Positions 21,406 through 29,221 of a DNA stretch of 64,000 nucleotides are shown here, piece after piece. The position numbers and the translations under genes are program-made. The DNA lies in the NCBI RefSeq assembly GCF_018129405.1, contig NZ_JAFCLP010000021.1, positions 1-64,000 of the forward strand, read 5' to 3'. How positions within the stretch are numbered: position 1 is the stretch's first letter; every line of letters starts with the position of its first letter. This stretch comes from Bradyrhizobium iriomotense. Its GTDB lineage: Bacteria; Pseudomonadota; Alphaproteobacteria; Rhizobiales; Xanthobacteraceae. The notes beneath the pieces were generated by a model, which was given only the letters and a program-made list of their open reading frames with translations, did no database searches and was not told the DNA's origin.

Positions 21406-21879
21406 TCACGCCAGCACGTCGGCGACGACTGCCTTCAGCACATCCTTGACGTCACCGGGCTTCAGCCGCACCTGCAAGCCGCGCTGGCCGCCATTGAGGT
21501 AGACCAGGTCGTGCGCGAGCGCACTCTGCTCGATCACGGTGCGCACGGGCTTGCGCTGCCCGAACGGGCTGATGCCGCCGACCTTGAAACCGGTGACGCG
21601 TTCGGCCTCCGGCGGCTTCATCATCTGCGCCGACTTGCCGCTCGCCGCGGCCGCGAGCTTCTTCATCGAGACCTCTTGGTCTGACGGAACGACCACACAG
21701 ACCGGCTTGCCGTCCACCAGCGCCATCAACGTCTTCAGGACACGCGCCGGGTTCTCACCGAGCGCGGCGGCGGCCTGGAGCCCGATGCTCTCGGCGTCGG
21801 GATCGTAGTCGTAGGCGTGGACGGTGAAGGCAACACCGGCGGCCGTGAGCGTGCGGGTGGCTGGGGTGACTTTGGACAT
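21406..21879 (-). CDS. ybaK: Cys-tRNA(Pro) deacylase (YbaK/EbsC)
   Basis: A 157-aa single-domain member of the YbaK/aminoacyl-tRNA editing family that hydrolyses Cys-tRNA(Pro). It shows the family N-terminus PATRTLTAAGVAFTVHAYDYDP, the conserved KTLMALVDGKPVCVVVPSDQEVSMKKLAAAA block with the key Lys, and GISPFGQRKPVRTVIE. Length matches YbaK. It is convergent with the GntR gene (9 bp between) and is a stand-alone housekeeping quality-control gene. Confidence 0.92.
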   Translation of the reverse strand: MSKVTPATRTLTAAGVAFTVHAYDYDPDAESIGLQAAAALGENPARVLKTLMALVDGKPVCVVVPSDQEVSMKKLAAAASGKSAQMMKPPEAERVTGFKVGGISPFGQRKPVRTVIEQSALAHDLVYLNGGQRGLQVRLKPGDVKDVLKAVVADVLA

Positions 21880-21937
21880 GGGTGATGTTTAGCACCGTCG
21901 CCGCCCGCGGCGAAGTGCATAGCGCCGCACCTTCAGC

Positions 21938-22068
21938 TGTCGTCCTGGCGAAAGCCAGGACCCATTACCCCAGGGTAGAGTTTGGCGAAGACTAGTGGGG
22001 CGCGGTACTATTACCGATCCCAATCGTTAGATCACGCGGTATGGGTCCTGGCTTTCGCCAGGACGACA
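21938..22068. repeat. 28-bp perfect inverted repeat pair
   Basis: The 28-bp sequence at 21938-21965 (TGTCGTCCTGGCGAAAGCCA plus AGGACCCAT-type continuation sharing the same centre) recurs as an exact inverted copy at 22041-22068, with 75 bp between. Each copy itself contains the hairpin CCTGGC-GAAA-GCCAGG. The arrangement fits a dispersed palindromic (REP/BIME-like) element of Bradyrhizobium. It lies between ybaK, which starts at 21879 and reads away from it, and the 3' end of fdhA, so it can also act on the fdhA transcript tail. Confidence 0.8.
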
Positions 22069-22111
22069 CCGAGATTAGATCCGGCGTGGTGCCGCCAAAC
22101 GACGACCGCCC

Positions 22112-24880
22112 CTATTCCGCCGCGTCCCGCATCTCCGCGCGCTCGGCGCGTGCCGCGCAGAACTTGAACTCCGGGATCTTGCCGAACGGATCGAGCGCCG
22201 GGTTGGTGAGCAGGTTTGCTGCCGCCTCCGCGTAGCAGAATGGCATAAACACCATGTTCTCCGGCACGTCGCGGTCGGAGCGGACCTTGACCTCGACGGC
22301 GCCGCGGCGGGTCTCCAGGCGAATGAAGTCGCCCGGCGCGAGCTTCTTCTTGCGCATGTCCTTCGGCGACATGAAGGCAACCGCCTCCGGCTCGATCTGG
22401 TCGAGCACCTGGGCGCGGCGCGTCATCGAGCCGGTGTGCCAGTGCTCCAGCACGCGGCCGGTCGACAGCACCATCGGGTATTCGGCGTCGGGCAGCTCGT
22501 CCGGCGGAATGACCTTCGCCGGCACGATCTTGCCGCGGCCGCTCGCGGTCGGGAAGCCCGTGGTGAAGATGATCTCGTTGCCGGGCTTGTTGGGATCGTC
22601 GGCTGGATAGGTGACCGCGCCTTCGCGCACCAGCCGCTCCCAGCTGATGTTCTTCAGCGACGGCATCAGCTCCGCCATCTCCGTATAGACATCGCCAGGG
22701 CCGGCATAATTCCAGGGCAGGCCCATGCGCTTGCCGATCTCCTGGATGATCCAGAGATCCTGCCGTGCATCGCCCGGCGGCTTGATCACCTGGCGCGCGA
22801 GCTGCACGCGGCGGTCGGTGTTGGTGAAGGAGCCGTCCTTCTCGGCGAAGGCCGAGGCCGGCAGGATGACATCGGCGTGGAACGCGGTCTCGGTGACGAA
22901 GAGATCCTGCACCACGAGATGATCGAGCATGGCGAGCGCATGGCGCGCATGCTGCAGATCCGGATCGGACATCGCGGGGTTCTCGCCCTCGATATACATG
23001 CCCTTGATCTCGCCGGCATGGATCGCGTTCATGATCTCGACCACGGTCAGGCCGCGCACGGGATCGAGATCCTGGCCCCACAGCTTCTCGAAGGCGCCGC
23101 GCATGTCGTCGCGACCGACCGGCTGGTAATCCGGCAAGAACATCGGGATCAGGCCGGCGTCGGAGGCGCCCTGCACGTTGTTCTGGCCGCGCAGCGGATG
23201 CAGGCCGGTGCCGGGACGGCCGACCTGGCCGGTGATCAGCGCCAGCGCAATCAGGCAACGCGCATTGTCGGTGCCATGGACGTGCTGGCTGATGCCCATG
23301 CCCCAGAAGATGATCGACGATTTTGCCCGCGCATAGGTGCGCGCGACCTCGCGCAGCGTCTGCGCCGGGATGCCGCAGATCGGCTCCATCTTCTCCGGCG
23401 TGAATTCCTTGATCTTCTCCTTGAGGTCCTCGAAACCCTCGGTGTAGCCGGCGATGTACTGGTCGTCGGTCAGGCCCTCGGTGATGATCGTGTTGATCAT
23501 CGCGTTCAGCATCGCGACGTCGGAGCCGGGCTTGAACTGCAGATGCTTGGTCGCATGACGCGACAGCGACTGCCGGCGCGGATCCATCACGAACAGCTTG
23601 GCGCCGTTCTGCTTGACCGCGTTCTTGATGAATGTCGCGGCGACCGGATGGTTCACGGTCGGATTGGCGCCGATCACGATGATGACTTCGGCATCCATCG
23701 CGGCGGAGAACGGCGCCGACACCGCACCGGAACTCAGGCCTTCGAACAGCGCTGCGACCGACGAGGCGTGGCACAGGCGGGTGCAGTGGTCGACATTGTT
23801 CGAACCAAAGCCGGTGCGCACCAGCTTCTGGAACAGATAGGCCTCTTCGTTCGAGCCCTTGGCCGAGCCGAAGCCGGCGAGCGCCTTCACGCCCTTCTCA
23901 TCGCGGATCTTGACGAGGCCCTTGGCGGCGATGTCGAGCGCTTCCTCCCAACTCGCTTCACGGAAATGCGTGAACGGATTGGCCGGATCGACCTGGTCGT
24001 TGGCATCCTTCTTCGCATTCGGCAGCCGCACCAGCGGCTTGGTCAGGCGATGCGGGTGGTGGATATAGTCGAAGCCGAAACGGCCCTTCACACAAAGGCG
24101 ATTGTGATTGGCGGGACCGTCACGGCCTTCCGCATAGATCACCTTCTCGTCCTTGACCTCGTAGGTCACCTGGCAACCGACGCCGCAGAACGGACAGAGC
24201 GAATCCACTTTCTTGTCGGCGTAGGTGACGCGGGTCTGCTTGTCGTCGAGCATCACGGCCGGCATCAAAGCACCGGTCGGACAGGCCTGCACGCATTCGC
24301 CGCAGGCAACGCAAGTGGACTCGCCCATGGGATCGTCGAAGTCGAACACGATCTTGGCGCCATGGTTGCGGTAGGCCATGCCGATGACGTCGTTGACCTG
24401 AACCTCGCGGCAGGCGCGCACGCAGAGGCCGCACTGGATGCAGGCATCGAGATTGACGCGCATCGCCGGATGGCTGGCGTCGGTCGCCCAGCGCTCGGCG
24501 GCAGGGAAGCGGCTCTCGGTGACGCCCGTGGCCTCGGCCCAGTGCCAGAACTTGGAATCCGGATCGTGCGAAGTCTCGCGCGCCGGCTGGTCGGCGACGA
24601 GCAGCTCCATCACCATTTTTTGCGCCGACACCGCACGCGCGGATTCCGTCTTCACCTTCATGCCGACCGACGGCGTGCGCTTGCACGATGCCGCCAGCAC
24701 GCGCTCGCCCTCGATCTCGACCATGCAGGCGCGGCAATTGCCGTCGGGGCGATAGTCGGGCGCCGGCGAGTAGCAAAGATGCGGAATGTCGCGGCCCTGA
24801 CGTTTGGCGACTTGCCAGATCGTCTCGCCGGGATTGGCCTCGACCTGCTTGCCGTCGAGCTCGAACGTAATCTTCGTCAT
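22112..24880 (-). CDS. fdhA: Formate dehydrogenase alpha subunit (molybdenum/tungsten bis-MGD)
   Basis: The catalytic subunit (922 aa) of a cytosolic NAD-linked formate dehydrogenase. A 2Fe-2S ferredoxin domain has Cys36, 49, 52 and 66. Two 4Fe-4S motifs follow (Cys147/150/153/157 and Cys190/193/196/200), then the Molybdop_Fe4S4 motif with Cys229/232/236/263. The molybdopterin domain has the catalytic Cys370-His371 pair in RLCHASS (Cys, not Sec), and the C-terminus is a dinucleotide-binding domain. The start overlaps the fdhB stop by 4 bp (ATGA). The two-gene fdhB-fdhA layout and sizes match Methylobacterium FDH1, which is a tungsten enzyme. Metal choice here is not readable from sequence. 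Confidence 0.95.
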   Translation of the reverse strand: MTKITFELDGKQVEANPGETIWQVAKRQGRDIPHLCYSPAPDYRPDGNCRACMVEIEGERVLAASCKRTPSVGMKVKTESARAVSAQKMVMELLVADQPARETSHDPDSKFWHWAEATGVTESRFPAAERWATDASHPAMRVNLDACIQCGLCVRACREVQVNDVIGMAYRNHGAKIVFDFDDPMGESTCVACGECVQACPTGALMPAVMLDDKQTRVTYADKKVDSLCPFCGVGCQVTYEVKDEKVIYAEGRDGPANHNRLCVKGRFGFDYIHHPHRLTKPLVRLPNAKKDANDQVDPANPFTHFREASWEEALDIAAKGLVKIRDEKGVKALAGFGSAKGSNEEAYLFQKLVRTGFGSNNVDHCTRLCHASSVAALFEGLSSGAVSAPFSAAMDAEVIIVIGANPTVNHPVAATFIKNAVKQNGAKLFVMDPRRQSLSRHATKHLQFKPGSDVAMLNAMINTIITEGLTDDQYIAGYTEGFEDLKEKIKEFTPEKMEPICGIPAQTLREVARTYARAKSSIIFWGMGISQHVHGTDNARCLIALALITGQVGRPGTGLHPLRGQNNVQGASDAGLIPMFLPDYQPVGRDDMRGAFEKLWGQDLDPVRGLTVVEIMNAIHAGEIKGMYIEGENPAMSDPDLQHARHALAMLDHLVVQDLFVTETAFHADVILPASAFAEKDGSFTNTDRRVQLARQVIKPPGDARQDLWIIQEIGKRMGLPWNYAGPGDVYTEMAELMPSLKNISWERLVREGAVTYPADDPNKPGNEIIFTTGFPTASGRGKIVPAKVIPPDELPDAEYPMVLSTGRVLEHWHTGSMTRRAQVLDQIEPEAVAFMSPKDMRKKKLAPGDFIRLETRRGAVEVKVRSDRDVPENMVFMPFCYAEAAANLLTNPALDPFGKIPEFKFCAARAERAEMRDAAE

Positions 24881-26580
24881 TCGGCCGCTTCCTTGAACTC
24901 GTCAGGGAAATATTTGATCACGGAGGACAGCGGATTCGATGCCGCCTGTCCGAGCCCGCAGATCGAGGCGTCGCGCATCGCCTGGCTCAATTCTTCCAGC
25001 AAGGCACGGTTCCAGACTGGCCTCTGCATCAGCATAGCCGCCTTCTGGGTTCCGACGCGGCACGGCGTGCACTGGCCGCAGCTCTCGTCCTCGAAGAACT
25101 TCATCAGGTTCAGTGCGGCTGCGCGCACGCTGTCCTTCTGCGACAGGATGACGATCGCGGCCGAGCCGATGAAGCAGCCGTATTTCTCCAGCGTGCCGAA
25201 ATCGAGCGGGATGTCGTCCATCGATGCCGGCAGAATGCCGCCGGACGCGCCGCCAGGAAGATAAGCGTAGAACTGATGGCCGTCGGCCATGCCGCCGCAA
25301 TATTCGTCGATCAGCTCGCGCACGGTGATGCCCGCAGGCGCGAGCTTCATGCCGGGATTCTTGACGCGGCCCGACACAGAGTAGCTGCGCAGGCCGTGAC
25401 GCTCATGGCGGCCATGACCCTTCCACCAATCGGCGCCCTTCTCGACGATGTCGCGCACCCACCACAGCGTCTCGACGTTGTTGATGAGCGTCGGCAGGCC
25501 GAACAGGCCGACCTGGAACGGATAAGGCGGCTTGTGCCGGGGCAGGCCGCGCTTGCCCTCGATGCTTTCCAGCAGCGAGGATTCCTCGCCGCAGATATAG
25601 GCGCCGGCGCCGCGGCGCATGTGCAGCGTCGGACCGCCCGCGGGCAGCTTTGCGATCTCGCGCTCCAGGATTTCGCGCGAGGCCGGATATTCATCGCGCA
25701 GATAGATGTAGACGTCAAAGGCCTGCACCACATGCGCGCCGATCAGCATGCCCTCGATGAAGCGGTGCGGATCGCTCTCGAGATAGACGCGGTCCTTGAA
25801 CGTGCCGGGCTCGCCCTCGTCACCGTTGATCGCCATCAGCCGCGGACCGGGCTCGCCCAGCACCGCGCGCCATTTGCGTCCCGTCGGGAAGCCGGCGCCG
25901 CCGAGGCCGCGCAGCGAGGCATCGTCGAGCGACTTCAAGAGATCGTCCTTCGACAGCTCGCCCGAGCGCAGGCGATTGAGCAGCTTGTAGCCGCCGCCGG
26001 CGACATAGGTGTCGTAGTCGATATAATCAGGCAGATGTGCGTGGGTGTCGCCAGCTTTCGCGGTCGCCATGACGTTGGCGACGGTCGCATGATCCACGAA
26101 GTTGTGGCCGACTTCGGCAGCCGGCGCGGTATCGCAGCGACCGACGCAAGGCGCGCGCACGACGCGGATGCCGGGGCCGGACGCGCTCTGCAGATCCTCC
26201 AGCAGCTTCTCGCCGCCGAGCATCGCGCATGTCAGCGAATCGCAGACGCGGATCGTCAGCGGCGGGATGCTTGGCTCGCCCTCCTTCACCACGTCGAAAT
26301 GCGCGTAGAAGGTCGCGGTCTCGAACACTTCGGCAAAGGCGAGCTTCATCTCGTCGGCGAGCGCGGCGAGGTGCGCGGCCGAGATCTGGTGATACTTGTC
26401 CTGGATCAGGTGCAGATATTCGATCAGAAGATCGCGCCGCCGCGGCCTGTCGCCGAGCAATTGCTCGATCTCGTGCGCGGCGATCGGATCGACCTGCCGC
26501 CCCTTGGGCGTGGCCTTGGCTCGCTTCCGTCCCTCGCCCGGATGTTCGAACGTTCGGACCTCGTGCACGTCGTGGCTCAT
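24877..26580 (-). CDS. fdhB: Formate dehydrogenase beta subunit (NuoE-NuoF fusion, NADH site)
   Basis: A 567-aa diaphorase subunit passing electrons from FdhA to NAD+. Residues about 30-160 are NuoE-like with 2Fe-2S ligands Cys113, 118, 145 and 149. Residues about 190-560 are NuoF-like: FMN/NADH segments GLGGAGFPTGRKW (225-237) and NGDEGEPGTFKD (252-263), GAYICGEESSLLESIEGKRG, and the 4Fe-4S motif Cys501, 504, 507 and 541. In Rhodobacter Fds these are separate FdsG and FdsB; here they are one chain, as in Methylobacterium FDH1. It is first of the fdhBA pair. Confidence 0.95.
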   Translation of the reverse strand: MSHDVHEVRTFEHPGEGRKRAKATPKGRQVDPIAAHEIEQLLGDRPRRRDLLIEYLHLIQDKYHQISAAHLAALADEMKLAFAEVFETATFYAHFDVVKEGEPSIPPLTIRVCDSLTCAMLGGEKLLEDLQSASGPGIRVVRAPCVGRCDTAPAAEVGHNFVDHATVANVMATAKAGDTHAHLPDYIDYDTYVAGGGYKLLNRLRSGELSKDDLLKSLDDASLRGLGGAGFPTGRKWRAVLGEPGPRLMAINGDEGEPGTFKDRVYLESDPHRFIEGMLIGAHVVQAFDVYIYLRDEYPASREILEREIAKLPAGGPTLHMRRGAGAYICGEESSLLESIEGKRGLPRHKPPYPFQVGLFGLPTLINNVETLWWVRDIVEKGADWWKGHGRHERHGLRSYSVSGRVKNPGMKLAPAGITVRELIDEYCGGMADGHQFYAYLPGGASGGILPASMDDIPLDFGTLEKYGCFIGSAAIVILSQKDSVRAAALNLMKFFEDESCGQCTPCRVGTQKAAMLMQRPVWNRALLEELSQAMRDASICGLGQAASNPLSSVIKYFPDEFKEAAE

Positions 26581-26855
26581 CGATTCGTCTCGATCTCGTC
26601 TTTTAGAACGGCTCCAGTTCTAGCTTCTGGCATGCCAGATGCCAAGCAAATTATCATGCTCACGGAAGCAGTTAAGCGCGGCCCAAGGGCAACCCTGGAT
26701 CGCTGCCAGGACACGGCCTTGCGTTCGCCCAGCGCGCCAACTGATAGAACGAAGCCTGAATTGGTCTTGAGATCAATAAAGGCTTCCCATGCTGCGATAG
26801 CGAAATCGTATCGAGCTCCCGCGCCGAGGCTAAAGGTGGCCCCGATGCTGATGGG
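26581..26855. promoter_or_regulatory. fdhBA upstream region with 14-bp palindrome
   Basis: A 275-bp gap upstream of fdhB. It contains the perfect palindrome TCTGGCATGCCAGA at 26626-26639, about 46 bp before the fdhB start. Read on the minus strand the same bases give TGGCATG-N4-AAGC, a GG-N10-GC pattern that weakly resembles a sigma-54 promoter but lacks the TTGC -12 element. The palindrome is therefore reported as an operator candidate only. Confidence 0.35.
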
Positions 26856-27137
26856 TCAGCTTTTGCCCATGCACTCCTCGATATAGAACCAGCGATCGTC
26901 GCCCGCGAGGCCCTTGGCCTTCACGTCCTTGCGGCACTCCCTAAGCTTCGGCTTGTTGGCGCTCCACTTGGCCTTCATGTCCTTGAGCTTCTGCACGGTC
27001 AGCTTGATCTTGCCGGGCTTGGCCTCGGTCGCGGCGGGCGGCGTTGCGGCCGGTGCCGCGGCGGTCTGTGCGGATACGGATTGCAGGGCGCCGGCGACGA
27101 GCAGCATGGCGGCTGCACAAACGAGTTTACGAACCAT
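26856..27137 (-). CDS. PsiF-like exported small protein
   Basis: A 93-aa protein with a Sec signal peptide (MVRKLVCAAAMLLVAGALQSVSA, cleavage near residue 24), then an Ala/Pro-rich linker and a basic helical region. The C-terminal part has two Cys (68 and 89) in a C-x9-GLAGDDRWFY-x3-C arrangement like the PsiF repeat, so a periplasmic disulfide is likely. ATG 27137 is preceded by a GGGGGAA ribosome site. It lies between oxlT and fdhBA in the same orientation, 88 bp after oxlT. Function is unknown. Confidence 0.75.
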   Translation of the reverse strand: MVRKLVCAAAMLLVAGALQSVSAQTAAAPAATPPAATEAKPGKIKLTVQKLKDMKAKWSANKPKLRECRKDVKAKGLAGDDRWFYIEECMGKS

Positions 27138-27179
27138 CGAATTCCCCCAGGGGTAATTTTGAAACGAGCGAAACGAGCG

Positions 27180-27208
27180 GCGGGAGCGCGCGCAAGGTGC
27201 GCTCCCGC
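27180..27208. terminator. GC hairpin between oxlT and the PsiF-like gene
   Basis: A perfect 10-bp stem, GCGGGAGCGC (27180-27189) and GCGCTCCCGC (27199-27208), with a 9-nt loop, located 18 bp beyond the oxlT stop codon. There is no T-run immediately after on the minus strand, so it is more likely an mRNA-stabilising or attenuating hairpin than a full intrinsic terminator. Confidence 0.45.
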
Positions 27209-27225
27209 TCGCGATGAATGGGCGA

Positions 27226-28878
27226 TCAGAAAATCTTGACCGCGCTCTCCAGCGTCTTCCAGACACCCCAAGCCAAGGGAATGCCGACGAAGGCCCAGAA
27301 CAGCGCCGCCTTGGCGTCAAGCCCGCCGAATCCGATGCCGTAGGAACCGTGCGGACCCGCGGCTGCAGCGCTGGCACTGGCCGCCTGCAGCTTGGCAACG
27401 TCGGCATCCTTCATGTGCCATTTCGAGTCGACCGGCTTGACCAGATAGTTGCAGATCAGGCCCGCGATCAGCATCGCGCACAGGATGTACATCGTCGTGT
27501 TGTAGAGCTGGTCGCGCGGCACGCCGGCCGCGAGCTGGAACTCGCGGATGTAGTTCACGACGACCGGGCCGATGATGCCGGCCGTCGACCACGCCGTCAG
27601 CAGCCGACCGTGGATGGCGCCGACGAACTGGGTGCCGAACATGTCGGCGAGATAGGCCGGCACGGTGGCAAACCCGCCGCCATACATCGACAGGATGATG
27701 CCGAAGCCGAGCACGAACAGGAGCTTCGAGCCCATCGCCGCAAAGGTCGGCGCCAGCGCGTAGAGCACGATGCCGAGGATGAAGAAGGTATAGTAGGTGT
27801 TCTTGCGCCCGATCTTGTCAGACAGCGACGCCCAGAAGAAACGGCCGCCGATGTTGAACAGCGACAGCAATCCGGCGAAGCCGGCGGCGATCGCCGCGAT
27901 CTGCGCCTTCTGCCCGGCATCGAGCGCGTTGAAACCGACGTCGGGCAGGCCGATCAGCTTGCCGCCGAAGATCTCCTGAAGCATCGGCGAGGCCATGCCG
28001 ATCACGCCGATACCCGCCGACACGTTGAGGCAGAGCACCCACCAGATCAGCCAGAACTGCGGCGTCTTGTGCGCGTCGTTGAGATGGACGTTGTTCTTCG
28101 AGATCATCGCGTTGGCCTTGACCGGCGGGGTCCAGCCCTCGGGCTGCCAGCCGGGCGGCGGCAAGCGATAGCGGAATGCGCCGATCATCATGAACACGAA
28201 GTAGATGACGCCCATTGTGACGAAGGTCTCCCAGACGCCGACCGAGGTCGGGGTCTTGAAGTAGTTCATCAGCAGGTTGGCCAGCGGCGCGCCGATCATG
28301 GCACCGCCACCGAAGCCCATGATGGCCATGCCGGTCGCCATGCCGCGGCGATCCGGGAACCATTTCACCAGCGTCGACACCGGCGAGATGTAGCCGAGGC
28401 CGAGACCGACGCCGCCGATCACGCCCGAGCCCAGCCACATCAACCAGAGTTGGTGGGTGTAGATGCCGATCGCGCCGAGAAACAGGCCGCCGCACCAGCA
28501 CAACGCGGCAACGAAGCCGGCCTTGCGCGGACCGACCCGCTCGAGCCAGCCGCCCCAGATCGCGGCGGAAACGCCGAGCAGCACGAAGAACAGCGTGTAC
28601 ATCCAGCCCAGACTCGCGACCTTCCAGTCGCACGTCGTTGTGAACAGCTCCTGCAACAGCGAAATGTCACTGCAGGTCTTCGGCGCGGTCACGCCGATCG
28701 CGCGCGACAGCGGCAGCCAGAACACCGAGAAGCCGTAGGCCATGCCGATGCAGAGATGGATGCAGAGCGCGGCCGGCGGCACCAGCCAGCGATTGAAGCC
28801 GGCGGTCGCGATCGTGCGTTCACGATCGAGGAAGCCGGAGGCACCAACAGGTGCAAGAACGGTATCGGCAGTTGTCAT
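27226..28878 (-). CDS. oxlT: Oxalate/formate antiporter, MFS (OxlT-like)
   Basis: A 550-aa inner-membrane MFS protein of the oxalate:formate antiporter group, with about 12 hydrophobic helices. It shows the N-terminal IHLCIGMAYGFSVFWLPLS, the MFS loop WFPDRRGMATGMAIMGFGGGAMIGAPLA, and FWASLSDKIGRKNTYYTFF, typical of OFA transporters. ATG 28878 is chosen because a GGAGG site lies about 9 nt upstream. A sigma-54 promoter with two upstream palindromes precedes it (29115-29219), and the NtrC-family regulator and kinase lie just upstream. Clustering with formate dehydrogenase suggests formate or oxalate import feeding FDH. Direction and substrate are inferred. Confidence 0.87.
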   Translation of the reverse strand: MTTADTVLAPVGASGFLDRERTIATAGFNRWLVPPAALCIHLCIGMAYGFSVFWLPLSRAIGVTAPKTCSDISLLQELFTTTCDWKVASLGWMYTLFFVLLGVSAAIWGGWLERVGPRKAGFVAALCWCGGLFLGAIGIYTHQLWLMWLGSGVIGGVGLGLGYISPVSTLVKWFPDRRGMATGMAIMGFGGGAMIGAPLANLLMNYFKTPTSVGVWETFVTMGVIYFVFMMIGAFRYRLPPPGWQPEGWTPPVKANAMISKNNVHLNDAHKTPQFWLIWWVLCLNVSAGIGVIGMASPMLQEIFGGKLIGLPDVGFNALDAGQKAQIAAIAAGFAGLLSLFNIGGRFFWASLSDKIGRKNTYYTFFILGIVLYALAPTFAAMGSKLLFVLGFGIILSMYGGGFATVPAYLADMFGTQFVGAIHGRLLTAWSTAGIIGPVVVNYIREFQLAAGVPRDQLYNTTMYILCAMLIAGLICNYLVKPVDSKWHMKDADVAKLQAASASAAAAGPHGSYGIGFGGLDAKAALFWAFVGIPLAWGVWKTLESAVKIF

Positions 28879-29114
28879 AAGCATTACCTCCAAAGCGTGG
28901 CCTTACCGGCGCATCGGTTTGAGACCGGTCGCACGCGTGCTTGGCAGCCGCGCATGGCCGGTCGAACTTCATGCCGAAGTGGAATCGTCTGGCGCGCATC
29001 TCGTCGTGTGCGCCGAGCAAGCAGCTGATCGCGGGTGATGTCCCTTCGCCTCGCAAGCAGCGTTGCAGTGACGGCTATCGCGCCCTCATCCCCCTCAACA
29101 CCCTGTCTTGGGAT

Positions 29115-29132
29115 GAGCAACGCGCGTGCCAG
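29115..29132 (-). promoter_or_regulatory. Sigma-54 promoter of oxlT
   Basis: On the minus strand the sequence reads CTGGCACG-CGCG-TTGCTC, matching the sigma-54 consensus TGGCACG-N4-TTGCW at every position. The -24 GG is at 29128-29129 and the -12 GC at 29117-29118, so transcription would begin near 29105, giving a leader of about 227 nt before the oxlT ATG. An NtrC-family activator with the GAFTGA motif is encoded at 31239-32792. Confidence 0.88.
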
Positions 29133-29148
29133 ATGTCGCGCCATGACG

Positions 29149-29161
29149 AATCAATGACTTC
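29149..29161 (+). promoter_or_regulatory. IHF-like binding site
   Basis: AATCAATGACTTC matches the IHF consensus WATCAANNNNTTR except at the last base. It lies between the two activator palindromes and the sigma-54 promoter, where IHF bending normally helps the activator contact sigma-54 polymerase. Confidence 0.55.
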
Positions 29162-29183
29162 CCGCAGCGCAATGTGCCGCGCC

Positions 29184-29219
29184 GGACAAAATGTCCTGAA
29201 ATCCTCGGACAAAATGTCC
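29184..29219. promoter_or_regulatory. Two upstream activator sites GGACA-N3-TGTCC
   Basis: GGACAAAATGTCC occurs twice, at 29184-29196 and 29207-29219, each a GGACA-AAA-TGTCC dyad. The centres are 23 bp apart, close to two helical turns, and lie about 85 and 108 bp upstream of the predicted oxlT start site. This is the usual spacing for NtrC-type activators. The distal site ends 2 bp before the stop codon of the kinase gene at 29222. Confidence 0.82.
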
Positions 29220-29221
29220 AA

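Noticed and set aside
22436-25264. Long plus-strand open frame antisense to fdhA
   Set aside because: It contains no domain; the minus strand encodes all Fe-S and molybdopterin motifs of formate dehydrogenase.
26626-26639. Sigma-54 promoter for fdhBA
   Set aside because: GG-N10-GC is present but the -12 box reads AAGC instead of TTGC, and no GGACA-N3-TGTCC sites are nearby.
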